Positions 9,646 to 17,828 of a stretch of 64,000 nt of DNA are shown here, in pieces (positions within the stretch are counted from its first letter, which is position 1; each line of letters starts with the position of its first letter). Origin of the DNA: Mesorhizobium escarrei (lineage in GTDB: Bacteria; Pseudomonadota; Alphaproteobacteria; Rhizobiales; Rhizobiaceae); contig NZ_CAKXZT010000152.1 in the NCBI RefSeq assembly GCF_935825525.1, positions 135,197 to 199,196 of the forward strand, written 5' to 3'. Below the pieces are notes generated by a model. It did not search any database. It had not been told where the DNA came from and saw only the letters and a program-made list of their open reading frames with translations. Both the position numbers and the translations under genes were made by a program.

Positions 9646-9683
9646 AAAAAAGCCCCGCCGCTCCATTTGCGAAGCGGCGGGGC
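9646..9683 (-). terminator. strong minus-strand terminator without an assigned gene
   Basis: Stem gccccgccgct (9652-9662) pairs with agcggcggggc (9673-9683) over 11 bp with a 10-nt loop. Read on the minus strand it is followed by TTTTTT. No annotated minus-strand gene lies between it and 10833, so it may end a small RNA or an antisense transcript. Confidence 0.7.
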
Positions 9684-9894
9684 CCCCCATTCGCCCCCCA
9701 TTGCTGCCCATGCAATTGCGGTGCCAGACGTGTTGACCCATTGCGGCGCACCTTGATGCCAGGACGGCCTGTTCACAGTTGAAGAGGGGCTGTATCGAGC
9801 GGGTCGATGGAGTATCGACTTTTTTGCCGCAAAAGCTTTCCCGCCGGAACGCTTGCTCGTCTGGATGGTTGGTTAGGATGCAGGAGATGTAGGC

Positions 9895-10119
9895 GTGGCC
9901 AAGAAGCTGTCGATCGCCGAAACGTTGCGACGAACCTCTGACCAACTGAAGAGGATCCGGAAACACGTCGCCAATGGCGGTCACGTGGACCAGATGCAAG
10001 AGGTCGACGCCTTGGTGGGCCTCGCCAAAGAAGTGGCCGACCGGCAGCTGGCCGGGGTTGAAAGCCTGGCAGATGAAAACGATGGCTCTGTGCAAGACGA
10101 TGACGATGCAAAGGACTGA
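9895..10119 (+). CDS. small hypothetical protein
   Basis: A 74-residue protein starting at GTG with AGGAG 8 nt upstream, which is the main support for it. It is basic and helical at the N-terminus (SIAETLRRTSDQLKRIRKHV) and acidic at the C-terminus (ENDGSVQDDDDAKD). No membrane segment or known motif is seen. Function unknown. Confidence 0.5.
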   Translation: MAKKLSIAETLRRTSDQLKRIRKHVANGGHVDQMQEVDALVGLAKEVADRQLAGVESLADENDGSVQDDDDAKD

Positions 10120-10833
10120 GCGTTGTCGACCAGCTCCTGACATTCCGCGATAACGGAATTACTTGATTTGCCAAGATCGGTACTATCCAACGCGGCGGAC
10201 CCCAATCCGCCTGGCCGGCGCCGTCAAGCGTCCTTACCCCAACGCCCCCAAGCGGCGCCGGCCGTCTTCGACCGCGCGCTCGGCATCAAAGCGCGTCGCA
10301 TTTGAGCGGATTCATGCGAAGCGCTTTAAGTTCTTGTTTTTATGCATGTCGTTATCGCAAAACCGCTGCGCACCCCCGGTTCAAGCCCGAGGGCGTGCTT
10401 TTGCGCAACATGCATTGGGCCAAGAGACGCGCGGGTTTGACAGGTTCTTTCTGCAACTTGCGGCGCCACGCAATCGGGAGATTCCCATCGCTCTCGGCGG
10501 CCTTTGATATCCTATCTGCGATATCGCAGCGGATAATGGGATCGTCTGTTAGATGATCCATTGGATTCTGTTTGAAAAACATCTCCGCCCCCGCGCTTGG
10601 CGCTGAGAATGCTCAACGGGTACCGCTTTGAACAGTCGTCAAATGACGACCACAGACGAATTTATACGCCATCCCACGAAGGCACGATGACGTAATCGCA
10701 TGGAGCCGAGACGCGGATCCTGCCGTTGGTCGGCGCAACAAAAGCTTGCAACCGGGAACAACCACTCAACGGCTCGCGTTTGTTGCGAAGGCCCGCTTCT
10801 TTTGCACGGGCAGCGAGCCTCGAAGGTTCGCAA
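10120..10833. other. gene-poor stretch with a rhizobial repeat
   Basis: No supported gene. It contains the 70-nt palindromic repeat at 10344-10413, with an adjoining hairpin (tcgcat/atgcga, about 10297-10320). The remaining frames are short and lack ribosome binding sites. Confidence 0.5.
10344..10413 (+). repeat. 70-nt intergenic palindromic repeat, copy 1
   Basis: The element begins gcatgtcgttatcgcaaaa and ends gcttttgcgcaacatgc, the two ends being imperfect inverted repeats. A copy of exactly the same length lies in inverse orientation at 57448-57517 and shares the core cacccccgg...gcccgaggg. The form resembles dispersed palindromic units of rhizobial genomes. Confidence 0.7.
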
Positions 10834-11067
10834 ATGCCGCGCCGGCGTTTCAATCGCACCCACCTCAGCCCTTACGATTTGGCTGTTTGTGAACGCGTGT
10901 ACGATCAGGTTTGCAAAGATGAACACATCGATCCTTTAAGCCGGGATGCCGAAGCCTTAGCGGTGATGATTGTCGCAATCTTCCGAAACATTACCACCAA
11001 TGAGCGCGAACTGCTGGAGGAGGTCAGGTCGCTTCGTCGTTCAAAGGGCGCAGAACAGGCGCACTAG
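10834..11067 (+). CDS. small conserved hypothetical protein
   Basis: A 77-residue soluble protein (starting MPRRRFNRTHLSPYDLAVCE) with an arginine-rich N-terminus and a helical body (DAEALAVMIVAIFRNITTNEREL). I recognise the type as a recurrent small rhizobial protein with no function. ATG 10834 was chosen because the conserved-looking part begins there; a longer in-frame start at 10726 adds a low-complexity extension. Confidence 0.6.
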   Translation: MPRRRFNRTHLSPYDLAVCERVYDQVCKDEHIDPLSRDAEALAVMIVAIFRNITTNERELLEEVRSLRRSKGAEQAH

Positions 11068-11127
11068 CCTGGCGGCGTTCCGAGACGAATCGTTCTAGTC
11101 CCGCTTTGGCACAGCCGGATTGGCATC

Positions 11128-11160
11128 TTAATTGCTCATTTGCTCTCGTTAATTGCTCAT
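11128..11160. promoter_or_regulatory. 12-bp direct repeats upstream of the zinc-ribbon gene
   Basis: ttaattgctcat occurs at 11128-11139 and again at 11149-11160, a 21-bp spacing (two helical turns), 47 bp upstream of the ATG at 11207. This could be an activator or repressor site; the factor is unknown. Confidence 0.4.
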
Positions 11161-11206
11161 CGGGTCTCGCCAGAGTGTAGCCCCAGCACTTGCGAAGGAG
11201 ATGGAA

Positions 11207-11410
11207 ATGGGTTTAGCCGAAGACCTGTCTGATGTTGCCCTCACATTCGATTGTCCGGATTGCTCCTATCCGGCTGTGAGGAAGGGCTCTGCGCTGAAAA
11301 CGATCGCCCACTTCAGATGCGACGGGTGCAACGCTAAGGTGCGGATCACTTATCCGCAAAAACTAGCGATCTTCGAAAAGCACAAGCTATTGACTGCGCA
11401 AGGGGCATAG
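11207..11410 (+). CDS. small zinc-ribbon protein
   Basis: A 67-residue protein with two CxxC knuckles (C16-P-D-C19 and C38-D-G-C41), likely binding one zinc in a rubredoxin-like ribbon. AAGGAG sits 6 nt before ATG 11207, which favours this start over 11201 or 11153. The tail (KLAIFEKHKLL) is helical and basic. It may bind nucleic acid or a protein partner; function unknown. Confidence 0.65.
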   Translation: MGLAEDLSDVALTFDCPDCSYPAVRKGSALKTIAHFRCDGCNAKVRITYPQKLAIFEKHKLLTAQGA

Positions 11411-11760
11411 CAATAACTCAACGCTGCTTATGCGGTTAAGAGCCAGGTTCGATTTCCGCGTGATTCCAAAGGGTTTTGGCGAATTGATGAATTGATTTGG
11501 ATGATGACGGGGAACCCCGATCGCCCGACAACTTGGCCGAGCATGGCTGCGCCATGAAACAGATTTGACGGACGCCGAATGCCATGATTGAACCGCATCC
11601 CCCTTCTTCTGCAAGGCGGATGAGGTAAACTTGCGTTACCCCCGATCGTGTTCAACCCCAGGTTGTTTGAATTTGATCGCAACGGTCTGAACGGTTGGGG
11701 GCAGACCGTTTGATGAAATAAAACTCCTAGACTTCAGGATCGGAGCACGAAGCCGACGCG
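11411..11760. other. intergenic region with a 9-bp inverted repeat
   Basis: No gene supported. It holds the leader region of the membrane protein gene starting at 11761, including a hairpin at 11681-11710. Confidence 0.45.
11681..11710 (+). promoter_or_regulatory. leader hairpin or operator
   Basis: aacggtctg (11681-11689) pairs perfectly with cagaccgtt (11702-11710) around a 12-nt G-rich loop, 50 bp upstream of the 11761 start. There is no T-run, so a terminator is unlikely; it could be a leader RNA structure or a protein-binding site. Confidence 0.35.
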
Positions 11761-13011
11761 ATGACCACGGCAATTGAGGACATATATCGGCCGCTTGCAT
11801 TAACCGCGAGGTTGCTTGTCCAGTGCTGGCCGCAGCTATTGCTTGTCGGCTGCCTGGGTATGATCGCTTATGGTCTGCTGCTTCAGGGCGCCGTGACGAT
11901 CGGCCTCCAATTCCCGCTGGGCGGAATGGTCATGCTGTCGCTGGTGGTTCTCGCTAAGCTGACGGTGCTGGTCATGATGTTCATGGTGCTCCGGCCGCAT
12001 ATGCCGGCGGTGGCGGCACTGAGGCAAAAAGCCAAAAAGGGAGTGGACGAAACAAAGCGCGAGCCAGTCCTGGCGATTACCGCCGCTGCGATCCTGCCGT
12101 TCTTCGCCTATTATGCCGCCTGGGGTTTTCTTGGCGATACGGTGCGCGAATATTCGCGCATGGCGCTCGCCCAAGCCGATCTCGGCAAGAGCGTCGACAT
12201 CTTCGCCATTCTTCAGTCAAGCGGCGTGGCACTGTCGATCGTCATATGCTGGCTGGTGCGTTTGGCCGCCAAGCGACTGAATGCGCGCGCCTCTCACCCG
12301 TACTGGCGGCTGCTGATCGTAGCGACGGACGCAACCTGGGTCTTCATCGGCCTCTACGCGCTCGGCGTATGGAAGGACCAGTTCATCCGCTGGCTTGGCG
12401 CAGGCGCCGCTCTGCAACAAGTCAGCCTCAATTTGCTTGCGCCGGTAAGTCAGGCGGCCGCGGCCGGCCAATTCGTTCCCGTGGAATTCCGGCCGCTTCC
12501 CTTCGGCGAGCAGCTTCAGAATCTTTTCTTTTTCGCGTTGCTGCCGATTGTCTGGCTGGTGATGGCGGCGATCATCAACGGCTATGAGCTTTCCGCGCCG
12601 GCCGCTTCCGGTCCAGCGCCATCCCGTGCGACCTCCTGGCAGAAGTGGCTGAAGGATTTCACGTCTCACTTCGTTGGCGGCTACCGCAGCCGCTACTCGC
12701 CGGTCTGGACTTGCCTCAAGCTGACACTCAGTGCCGGGCTTGCCACGCTTGTCACCTTCGTCATCGCCTATCAGGCCATCTCGTGGGCCGGCGCCTGGGC
12801 ATGGTACGGCCTGACAAGGCTGATCGGAGCGCATGATCTCGGGACCTGGCAGATCTTCGCCGATGCCATCAGCCTGTTCATCGGCAGCCCAAGCGAACTC
12901 GACGGAGGAATCCTGCTCGACGCGGTCCGGGTCGCCCTGCTTGCAGCCGTGCTCGAGACCGCGGTCGCCATGGCTGGCGAAGCGAATGGCGTCAGGTCCG
13001 CGGCTCGCTGA
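11761..13011 (+). CDS. polytopic membrane protein of unknown function
   Basis: A 416-residue protein with roughly eight hydrophobic helices, the clearest near residues 22-42, 55-78, 100-125, 150-168, 185-205, 262-280, 325-350 and 378-398. No transporter signature, catalytic motif or known domain is visible. Its 3' end overlaps by 20 bp the stop end of the convergent gene at 12992-13552, so the two units are tightly packed. The neighbouring operon encodes three exported or single-pass proteins, suggesting a joint envelope role (inference). Confidence 0.75.
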   Translation: MTTAIEDIYRPLALTARLLVQCWPQLLLVGCLGMIAYGLLLQGAVTIGLQFPLGGMVMLSLVVLAKLTVLVMMFMVLRPHMPAVAALRQKAKKGVDETKREPVLAITAAAILPFFAYYAAWGFLGDTVREYSRMALAQADLGKSVDIFAILQSSGVALSIVICWLVRLAAKRLNARASHPYWRLLIVATDATWVFIGLYALGVWKDQFIRWLGAGAALQQVSLNLLAPVSQAAAAGQFVPVEFRPLPFGEQLQNLFFFALLPIVWLVMAAIINGYELSAPAASGPAPSRATSWQKWLKDFTSHFVGGYRSRYSPVWTCLKLTLSAGLATLVTFVIAYQAISWAGAWAWYGLTRLIGAHDLGTWQIFADAISLFIGSPSELDGGILLDAVRVALLAAVLETAVAMAGEANGVRSAAR

Positions 13012-13552
13012 CGCTGAGATAACTCGGCAGCCCCGAGTAGAGGGCGATCGATAGCGTGAGGCCGCTCGCCGCAGGTGGGATCGAAAAGCTGGCAGCCATC
13101 CGTGCCGGTTTGCCGGGCTCCGTCGCCGCGAATGCCATGCCGCCACACAGCGACCGTTGCTCGGCCTCCGGATATTGCTTCCTGACCACCGGATCGGCAA
13201 ATTGGGTTGGCCGCCATTCGCGACCGCTCCCATCGGAAAGCCGCACCTCGCATGGAACGGAGCCGAGCGCTTCCGGGTCAGCAGCGAGAGCTTCGAATTC
13301 GGCAAGGACGACGGCGCTTCCCGCGCTGCCCGCCAGTCTGGTGAAGCGTGTCACGGTCCAACTGGCGCCGGCATAATCGATCGGCTGGCCCAAGCTCACA
13401 GATATCGGCTGGCGCACATGTTGGGAGTGCCAGTCCTTGATGCTTCCCCACGTCTGCGCGGCCAGCGCGGCAGGCAGTGCGACCACCAGCGCCATCATGC
13501 TCAGCCAGTAGCCTCGCCGCGTTGACGTCACCTTTGCGGGAGAACTGTCCAT
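12992..13552 (-). CDS. exported or anchored protein of unknown function, third gene of the operon
   Basis: 186 residues starting MDSSPAKVTSTRRGYWL. An N-terminal signal or anchor (about 14-33, MMALVVALPAALAAQ) precedes a beta-rich periplasmic domain (PISVSLGQPIDYAGASWTV, AVVLAEFEALA) with two cysteines (SVPCEVRL and RSLCGGMAF) that could form a disulfide. The pattern resembles Ig-like DUF4352-type domains, but that is weak. The start overlaps the upstream gene by 25 bp, indicating translational coupling. Function unknown. Confidence 0.7.
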   Translation of the reverse strand: MDSSPAKVTSTRRGYWLSMMALVVALPAALAAQTWGSIKDWHSQHVRQPISVSLGQPIDYAGASWTVTRFTRLAGSAGSAVVLAEFEALAADPEALGSVPCEVRLSDGSGREWRPTQFADPVVRKQYPEAEQRSLCGGMAFAATEPGKPARMAASFSIPPAASGLTLSIALYSGLPSYLSVSEPRT

Positions 13553-14121
13553 GGCGGCCTTTCTTCGTTGCGGCGTATGGTGATCGCCGGCTCGATGTCT
13601 TTGCCGGAAACATTCGTGGCGATGCGGATCTCGTCGTCGAGCGGCAGCAATTTTGTGCGTGCGACCACGACGGTCCCGCCGGCGACAGCATCCTCGGGCA
13701 CTTCGAACATCAGAAGGACCCGACGTGGCAGCCCGGGCTGGTAGACATCGCCCGGCATCATTTCGATCGTCGCCGGCACGCGGTCGGTCAGGACATAACG
13801 GACGCCGGTGCGACTCAGCCACTCGCCCGATGTGAGACCCAGGGTCTCGAATTTCGCCTCGGCCTCGCCTTCGACCACACCCCAGACGCCGGAACTCGTG
13901 TAGGTCTTTGACTTGCCGAAGGTCTCGACGTTGAGAACACGCGCCACCCTGGCGCTGTCCAGCGAAAGCGCGAAGGCGCGGGCCTCCACACGCTTGTTCA
14001 TGCCGCCCGAAGAGACTATCGGCGACGTAATGTCGCTGTACAGCGGACGCGTATGCTGCATTCCGTAGAGCACGGCGGCAGCGAACAGCAGCGCCAGCGC
14101 CGACTGCAGCATGTGCATCAT
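13528..14121 (-). CDS. single-pass envelope protein of unknown function, second gene of the operon
   Basis: 197 residues with an N-terminal hydrophobic segment (LQSALALLFAAAVLYGM, about residues 5-21) and a beta-rich exported domain (VEARAFALSLDSARVARVL, RVLLMFEVPEDAVAGGTVVV). The start overlaps the preceding gene in an ATGA (14118-14121) and the 3' end overlaps the next gene by 25 bp, so the three genes form one operon. No known family recognised. Confidence 0.7.
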   Translation of the reverse strand: MMHMLQSALALLFAAAVLYGMQHTRPLYSDITSPIVSSGGMNKRVEARAFALSLDSARVARVLNVETFGKSKTYTSSGVWGVVEGEAEAKFETLGLTSGEWLSRTGVRYVLTDRVPATIEMMPGDVYQPGLPRRVLLMFEVPEDAVAGGTVVVARTKLLPLDDEIRIATNVSGKDIEPAITIRRNEERPPWTVLPQR

Positions 14122-14699
14122 GGCGCCTTCTCCACCGGCAGATCGACCGTCGCAACGGGATCACGGTCGTACCACCCGCTTGCGCCGTAGAGATTGTCGC
14201 GCAACTTGTAGGTCTGGCCGGTGACGGTGATCGTCACCTTGTCGGGCACGGGCACACCGGCCGGCCACTCCCAAGCCATGGTCAGGCGTTCCGGCATGTT
14301 GGGATTGAAATATCCCGCCAGATACTTGTCACGATCGAGATAAACCGTTGGCATCGGCAGCTTTTGCGTTGGCGCACTGAGCGTGACAACGCGATGGAGC
14401 ACGTTGTTGGGGGTGGCGGAACGGTTCACCACATCCATATCCACCATCAGAAGCTGGACGGGCCGCGATGGGGGAACGCCTGTCGGCGGCACGGTTCCGA
14501 CACGTGCCGTTCGCAAGGTCACAAACCAGCGACCGGTATCGATTTGCTGGCCCGCCTGCACAACAGGCGCCTTTGGCGGGTGGGCAGCTTCGTATAGCGT
14601 CATTGAAAACGAGATTGCCGATGCGGCCAGCCCGCCCAGGCCAGCGATCAAAAAAGCATACAGTCTTTGCCGTACTGTCGTTCGTGTCAGTTCCGTCAT
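14118..14699 (-). CDS. single-pass envelope protein of unknown function, first gene of the operon
   Basis: 193 residues with an N-terminal membrane anchor (LYAFLIAGLGGLAASAISF, about 13-31) followed by a periplasmic domain. The strands ...DTGRWFVTLRTARV... and VQLLMVDMDVVNRSATPN have the look of DUF4352/Ig-like domains, with similarity in plan to the third gene of the operon. Two aromatic-rich segments occur near the C-terminus (YLAGYFNPNMPERLTMAWEW). It is the promoter-proximal gene of the operon. Function unknown. Confidence 0.7.
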   Translation of the reverse strand: MTELTRTTVRQRLYAFLIAGLGGLAASAISFSMTLYEAAHPPKAPVVQAGQQIDTGRWFVTLRTARVGTVPPTGVPPSRPVQLLMVDMDVVNRSATPNNVLHRVVTLSAPTQKLPMPTVYLDRDKYLAGYFNPNMPERLTMAWEWPAGVPVPDKVTITVTGQTYKLRDNLYGASGWYDRDPVATVDLPVEKAP

Positions 14700-14955
14700 G
14701 CGCTGCGCGGTATGCGATGGTCCTCAGGCCAGCCTTATACGATGCGAGAATAATTTGTTACAACAGCAGCGGCGGGCATCTTTAAAAGGGTTCAGCGCCG
14801 GAACACCAGCCGCAATCGGTGGCTCGCCCGGTCAGTGTTCAATCTCCGCTCCTGGCGCCAAGAGCGGCATTAACTCCCGATGGCCCGCCTAAACCATTCG
14901 GCCCCAAACCATTCGAAACAGGCGCCGGGCTCGGCTCGGCGCCCCCTCACCTTCT

Positions 14956-15312
14956 TCACTTGTCCGACCACACGGCCAGCTCGTAGCCGTCCGGATCGGA
15001 GAAGTGGAAGCGGCGGCCGCCCGGGAAGGAATAGGCGGGCTTGACGATCTTTCCGCCGGCCTCCTCGACATGGCGCTGGGTCTCGTCGAGCTTGTCGGCG
15101 TAAAGGATCACCAGCGGCCCGCCTGCCGCCTTGCTCTGGCCACCGAGAGCGAAGCCGCCGGTCAGGCGGCCGTCGTTGAACTCGCAGTAGCTCGGCCCGT
15201 AGTCCTTGAAGGACCAGCCGAAGGCCTTTCCATAGAAGTCGCGCGAACGCGCGATGTCGCCCACGGAAAACTCGACGTAATCGATGCGCTTGTCGTTGCT
15301 GGATTTGGCCAT
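14956..15312 (-). CDS. VOC (glyoxalase/bleomycin-resistance) family protein
   Basis: 118 residues forming the paired beta-alpha-beta-beta-beta units of the vicinal-oxygen-chelate fold. It opens DYVEFSVGDIARSRDFYGKAFGW and closes with the FSDPDGYELAVW signature. The start at ATG 15312 is preceded by GGAGAA. It is the last gene of a three-gene minus-strand cluster with an SRPBCC protein and an AraC regulator, a common rhizobial context. The metal ligands are incomplete by eye, so the substrate and even catalysis are uncertain. Confidence 0.85.
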   Translation of the reverse strand: MAKSSNDKRIDYVEFSVGDIARSRDFYGKAFGWSFKDYGPSYCEFNDGRLTGGFALGGQSKAAGGPLVILYADKLDETQRHVEEAGGKIVKPAYSFPGGRRFHFSDPDGYELAVWSDK

Positions 15313-15341
15313 GATCTTCTCCTTTCGCGGTTTTTGGAAAC

Positions 15342-15740
15342 TCAGCGTTCGAGCATTGCTTTCAGGGTGTTGAGGTCGCGCTGCACGGCCTCGGCGTCGG
15401 CAGCGAATATCGCCTCCGTCATGTCCGGCGTTCTCAACAGCACGAACATGACCTCCGCGCCGGTCCCGTTGGCAACCACGCGCACCGCATTGCGGGTTTC
15501 CTTGTCCTCGGCAAAGACGATGTGATCGAGGACGCCGTATTCGTTCGGCCGGGAGAAGCGGATGCGGATGAGCCGGCCGTCGGGGTCCTCCGCAGTCCAT
15601 TCCTCGCCCGATCTTTCGAAGCGCCTGCCGAGGCCTGCCGCCCAGCGCTGGAAATTCTCAGGGATGGAGGCGAAGTCATAGACTTCGCGCCAGTCCCGGT
15701 CGATGGACACGGTGATGATGCGGGATTTGTAGATGGTCAT
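15342..15740 (-). CDS. SRPBCC-fold protein
   Basis: 132 residues beginning MTIYKSRIITVSIDRDWREVYDFASIPENFQRWA, the N-terminal strand-helix pattern of the START/Bet v1-like superfamily. The C-terminal helix reads AEAVQRDLNTLKAMLER. A GGAGGCAG box lies upstream. It probably binds a hydrophobic ligand and is cotranscribed with the VOC gene 29 bp downstream. No ligand can be named. Confidence 0.8.
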   Translation of the reverse strand: MTIYKSRIITVSIDRDWREVYDFASIPENFQRWAAGLGRRFERSGEEWTAEDPDGRLIRIRFSRPNEYGVLDHIVFAEDKETRNAVRVVANGTGAEVMFVLLRTPDMTEAIFAADAEAVQRDLNTLKAMLER

Positions 15741-15808
15741 ATCTGCCTCCTTTCAACGAAGGCAGACTAGGCCGGGTTGGCGGTGGCGTATTGAACGAAA
15801 CGGCCAGC

Positions 15809-16606
15809 TCAGGCGCTGAACTGTCGCAGAACCGTCGCCGGCGAGAAGCCCGACAGGCGCCGCACCTCGCGCGTCAGATGCGCCTGGTCGCAATAGCCTG
15901 CTTCGAACGCAAGATCGGCCAGGCGCGGCTCGGCAGACTGCCGCGCCAGGTTCAGGAACCGCTGGAAGCGGAGAATGCGGTCGAGTGTCTTCGGACCATA
16001 GCCGAAGGCCTCTTGGCAGCGGCGGCGAAGCGTTCGCGGGCTGACGTCGAGCCGGTCGAGGATCACCGCCATGCCCGGACCGGCGGATTCGGTTTTCAGC
16101 GCGTTGAAGGCGAATCCCATGTCCGCAGGCGGCGGCTCGACATCTGGCGCAAGCCTGCACAGTGCCGCTTGCATCGCCCGCATCCGCTCCACCGGGGAGG
16201 ACGCATCGCTAATTTTTTGGGCGATTTCGCGCGCCAGCGCTCCCCAGAAGTGGCTGAGCGCCACCCGGCCGCCGACGATTTCCGACATCGGCAGACCGAG
16301 CCATCGGCTTGCCGCACCCGGTCGGAAGCGGGTGCCGATCACCGTAGAGCCGGGTGTCAGCGTAGAGAGGGCAACCGCCACGTCGGGGCCCGCCACGACC
16401 AGATCGCCGTCGATCCAGGTGATGTCGACGCAGCCGTCGGGGACCACGGCCGATAGGCTCCCCGCGTTCGGTCGCAATGCCGCGTCCGGTCGCAATGTAT
16501 TGGACCAGGCACACTGAAAATGCCCTTCGAGTGCGGCCGGAGGATCGAACTCGCGGTACTCGCCGATTGCCCCGGAAAGGACGGGTGTGTTGTCGTCAGA
16601 CGTCAC
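15809..16606 (-). CDS. AraC-family transcriptional regulator
   Basis: 265 residues. An N-terminal sensing region (DUF6597-like, PDGCVDITWIDGDLVVAGPD) precedes a C-terminal double HTH (about 190-260). The HTH includes LDVSPRTLRRRCQEAFGYGPKTL and LADLAFEAGYCDQAHLTREVRRLSGFSP, the AraC signature. GTG 16606 is preceded by AGGAGAGG; an in-frame ATG at 16714 would extend it through an upstream repeat pair and is less likely. It is 68 bp upstream of the SRPBCC/VOC pair, which it plausibly controls. Confidence 0.88.
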   Translation of the reverse strand: MTSDDNTPVLSGAIGEYREFDPPAALEGHFQCAWSNTLRPDAALRPNAGSLSAVVPDGCVDITWIDGDLVVAGPDVAVALSTLTPGSTVIGTRFRPGAASRWLGLPMSEIVGGRVALSHFWGALAREIAQKISDASSPVERMRAMQAALCRLAPDVEPPPADMGFAFNALKTESAGPGMAVILDRLDVSPRTLRRRCQEAFGYGPKTLDRILRFQRFLNLARQSAEPRLADLAFEAGYCDQAHLTREVRRLSGFSPATVLRQFSA

Positions 16607-16640
16607 GAGCCTCTCCTGTGAGGAACACTTCCGAGGCACC

Positions 16641-16687
16641 GTACTTCTCGGTACCCGAATAAGGCAACGTACTCTCCGGTACCCGAA
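16641..16687. promoter_or_regulatory. direct repeats upstream of the AraC gene
   Basis: gtacttctcggtacccgaa (16641-16659) and gtactctccggtacccgaa (16669-16687) match at 16 of 19 positions and start 28 bp apart. Paired direct repeats are typical of AraC-family operators. They lie 35-81 bp before the GTG start, where autoregulation would act. Confidence 0.5.
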
Positions 16688-16944
16688 ATCTATTGCGGTG
16701 GCGGCGCGCTTCAACCCTATCCTCTGCGCTTCAACCCGAGGTTGAGGCCTGCGCTGTGAGCGGGCGTCTGCGGTGCCTTGCGTCCTGACGACCGGGGCGT
16801 TGTTCGATTGGCAGCTTTCACCGGCTGCTGGCGATTTCGACCGCGACTGGCAATTTGCCGTCCATGGAGCCTTGACGCGTGGGAACCATACACGTTAGGC
16901 GTTCGGCGCGAACGATTGGCGACCAAGCAAGGAAATTCCAGCTG

Positions 16945-17631
16945 ATGGAAATTTTTACCGCCGCTGGCCTCGCGGCCCTGCTCCAGGTCATTGCCATCGA
17001 CCTCGTGCTTGCTGGCGACAATGCCATCGTCATCGGCCTTGCCGCGGCAGGCCTGCCGTCGGATCAGCGCAAGAAGGCGATTCTCGTCGGCATTGCGGCG
17101 GCCACCGTGCTTCGCATCTTCTTCGCTCTGATCACCCAGTGGCTCCTCACCATCGGCCCCATTCTCCTCATAGCCGGCGGCCTGCTGCTGCTTTGGGTGT
17201 GCTGGAAGATGTGGCGCGAGTTGCGTGTCAGCTACGAGCAAGAACATGACGCGACGGAAGCGTTGTCGAATGTCGATTACGACAAAAGCGGGACGATTGC
17301 CGGCAAGGGACCGCGCAAGACCTTCGCTCAGGCAGCCTGGCAGATCGTCATTGCCGACGTTTCGATGTCTCTCGACAACGTCCTTGCAGTCGCCGGCGCG
17401 GCGATGGACCACCCAACGGTCCTGATCATCGGCTTGGCGCTGTCGATTGCGCTGATGGGCTTCGCCGCTTCGTTTGTCGCTCGCCTCCTGCATAAGTACC
17501 GCTGGATCGCCTATATCGGCCTGGTGATCATTTTCTACGTCGCCGTGAAGATGCTTCTGGATGGTGCCGTGCAGCAGTTCCCCGAACAGTTTGCGTTCCT
17601 GGCGCCCTGGTTCGGGCCGGGCGGTCATTGA
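16945..17631 (+). CDS. TerC-family integral membrane protein
   Basis: 228 residues with about seven helices. The paired acidic motifs of TerC/YjbE-type proteins are present: DLVLAGDNAIVIGLA near residues 21-35 and ADVSMSLDNVLAVAG in the second half, which likely form the ion site. The family is associated with manganese or other metal export. Start MEIF at 16945 follows AAGGAAAT; an in-frame upstream start at 16879 adds a polar stretch before the first helix. No yybP-ykoY-type leader could be recognised. Confidence 0.85.
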   Translation: MEIFTAAGLAALLQVIAIDLVLAGDNAIVIGLAAAGLPSDQRKKAILVGIAAATVLRIFFALITQWLLTIGPILLIAGGLLLLWVCWKMWRELRVSYEQEHDATEALSNVDYDKSGTIAGKGPRKTFAQAAWQIVIADVSMSLDNVLAVAGAAMDHPTVLIIGLALSIALMGFAASFVARLLHKYRWIAYIGLVIIFYVAVKMLLDGAVQQFPEQFAFLAPWFGPGGH

Positions 17632-17828
17632 ACCTTAGCAGTGCCGGGAAACCTGGGCAGTGCAGGTCCGGCCGAGCGGCGCCAAGCCATTCCTCGGTTT
17701 GCTTGATTGGGGAACTATGCTATTGCGCCGTGCAAATTGAGCTTCTGCGAAAGCTCAAAAGATCAACATGCATCGAGACTTCCGGGCCGGGCCTCAGGGT
17801 TCCGGCCCGCGTCCATTGGAAACCGCAC

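Larger units (their letters stand above)
9189..9894. other. gene-poor stretch with two terminators
   Basis: No protein-coding frame here is convincing. It contains the plus-strand terminator of the TPR protein gene and a strong minus-strand terminator at 9646-9683 that matches no recognised gene. The minus-strand frames crossing it have unnatural composition and no ribosome binding sites. Confidence 0.5.

Noticed and set aside
12217..13305. 362-codon minus-strand frame
   Set aside because: It is antisense to the polytopic membrane protein gene and runs into the convergent operon; the residue composition is not protein-like.
16745..16944. possible manganese riboswitch upstream of the TerC gene
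   Set aside because: The conserved yybP-ykoY motif elements could not be identified in the leader.
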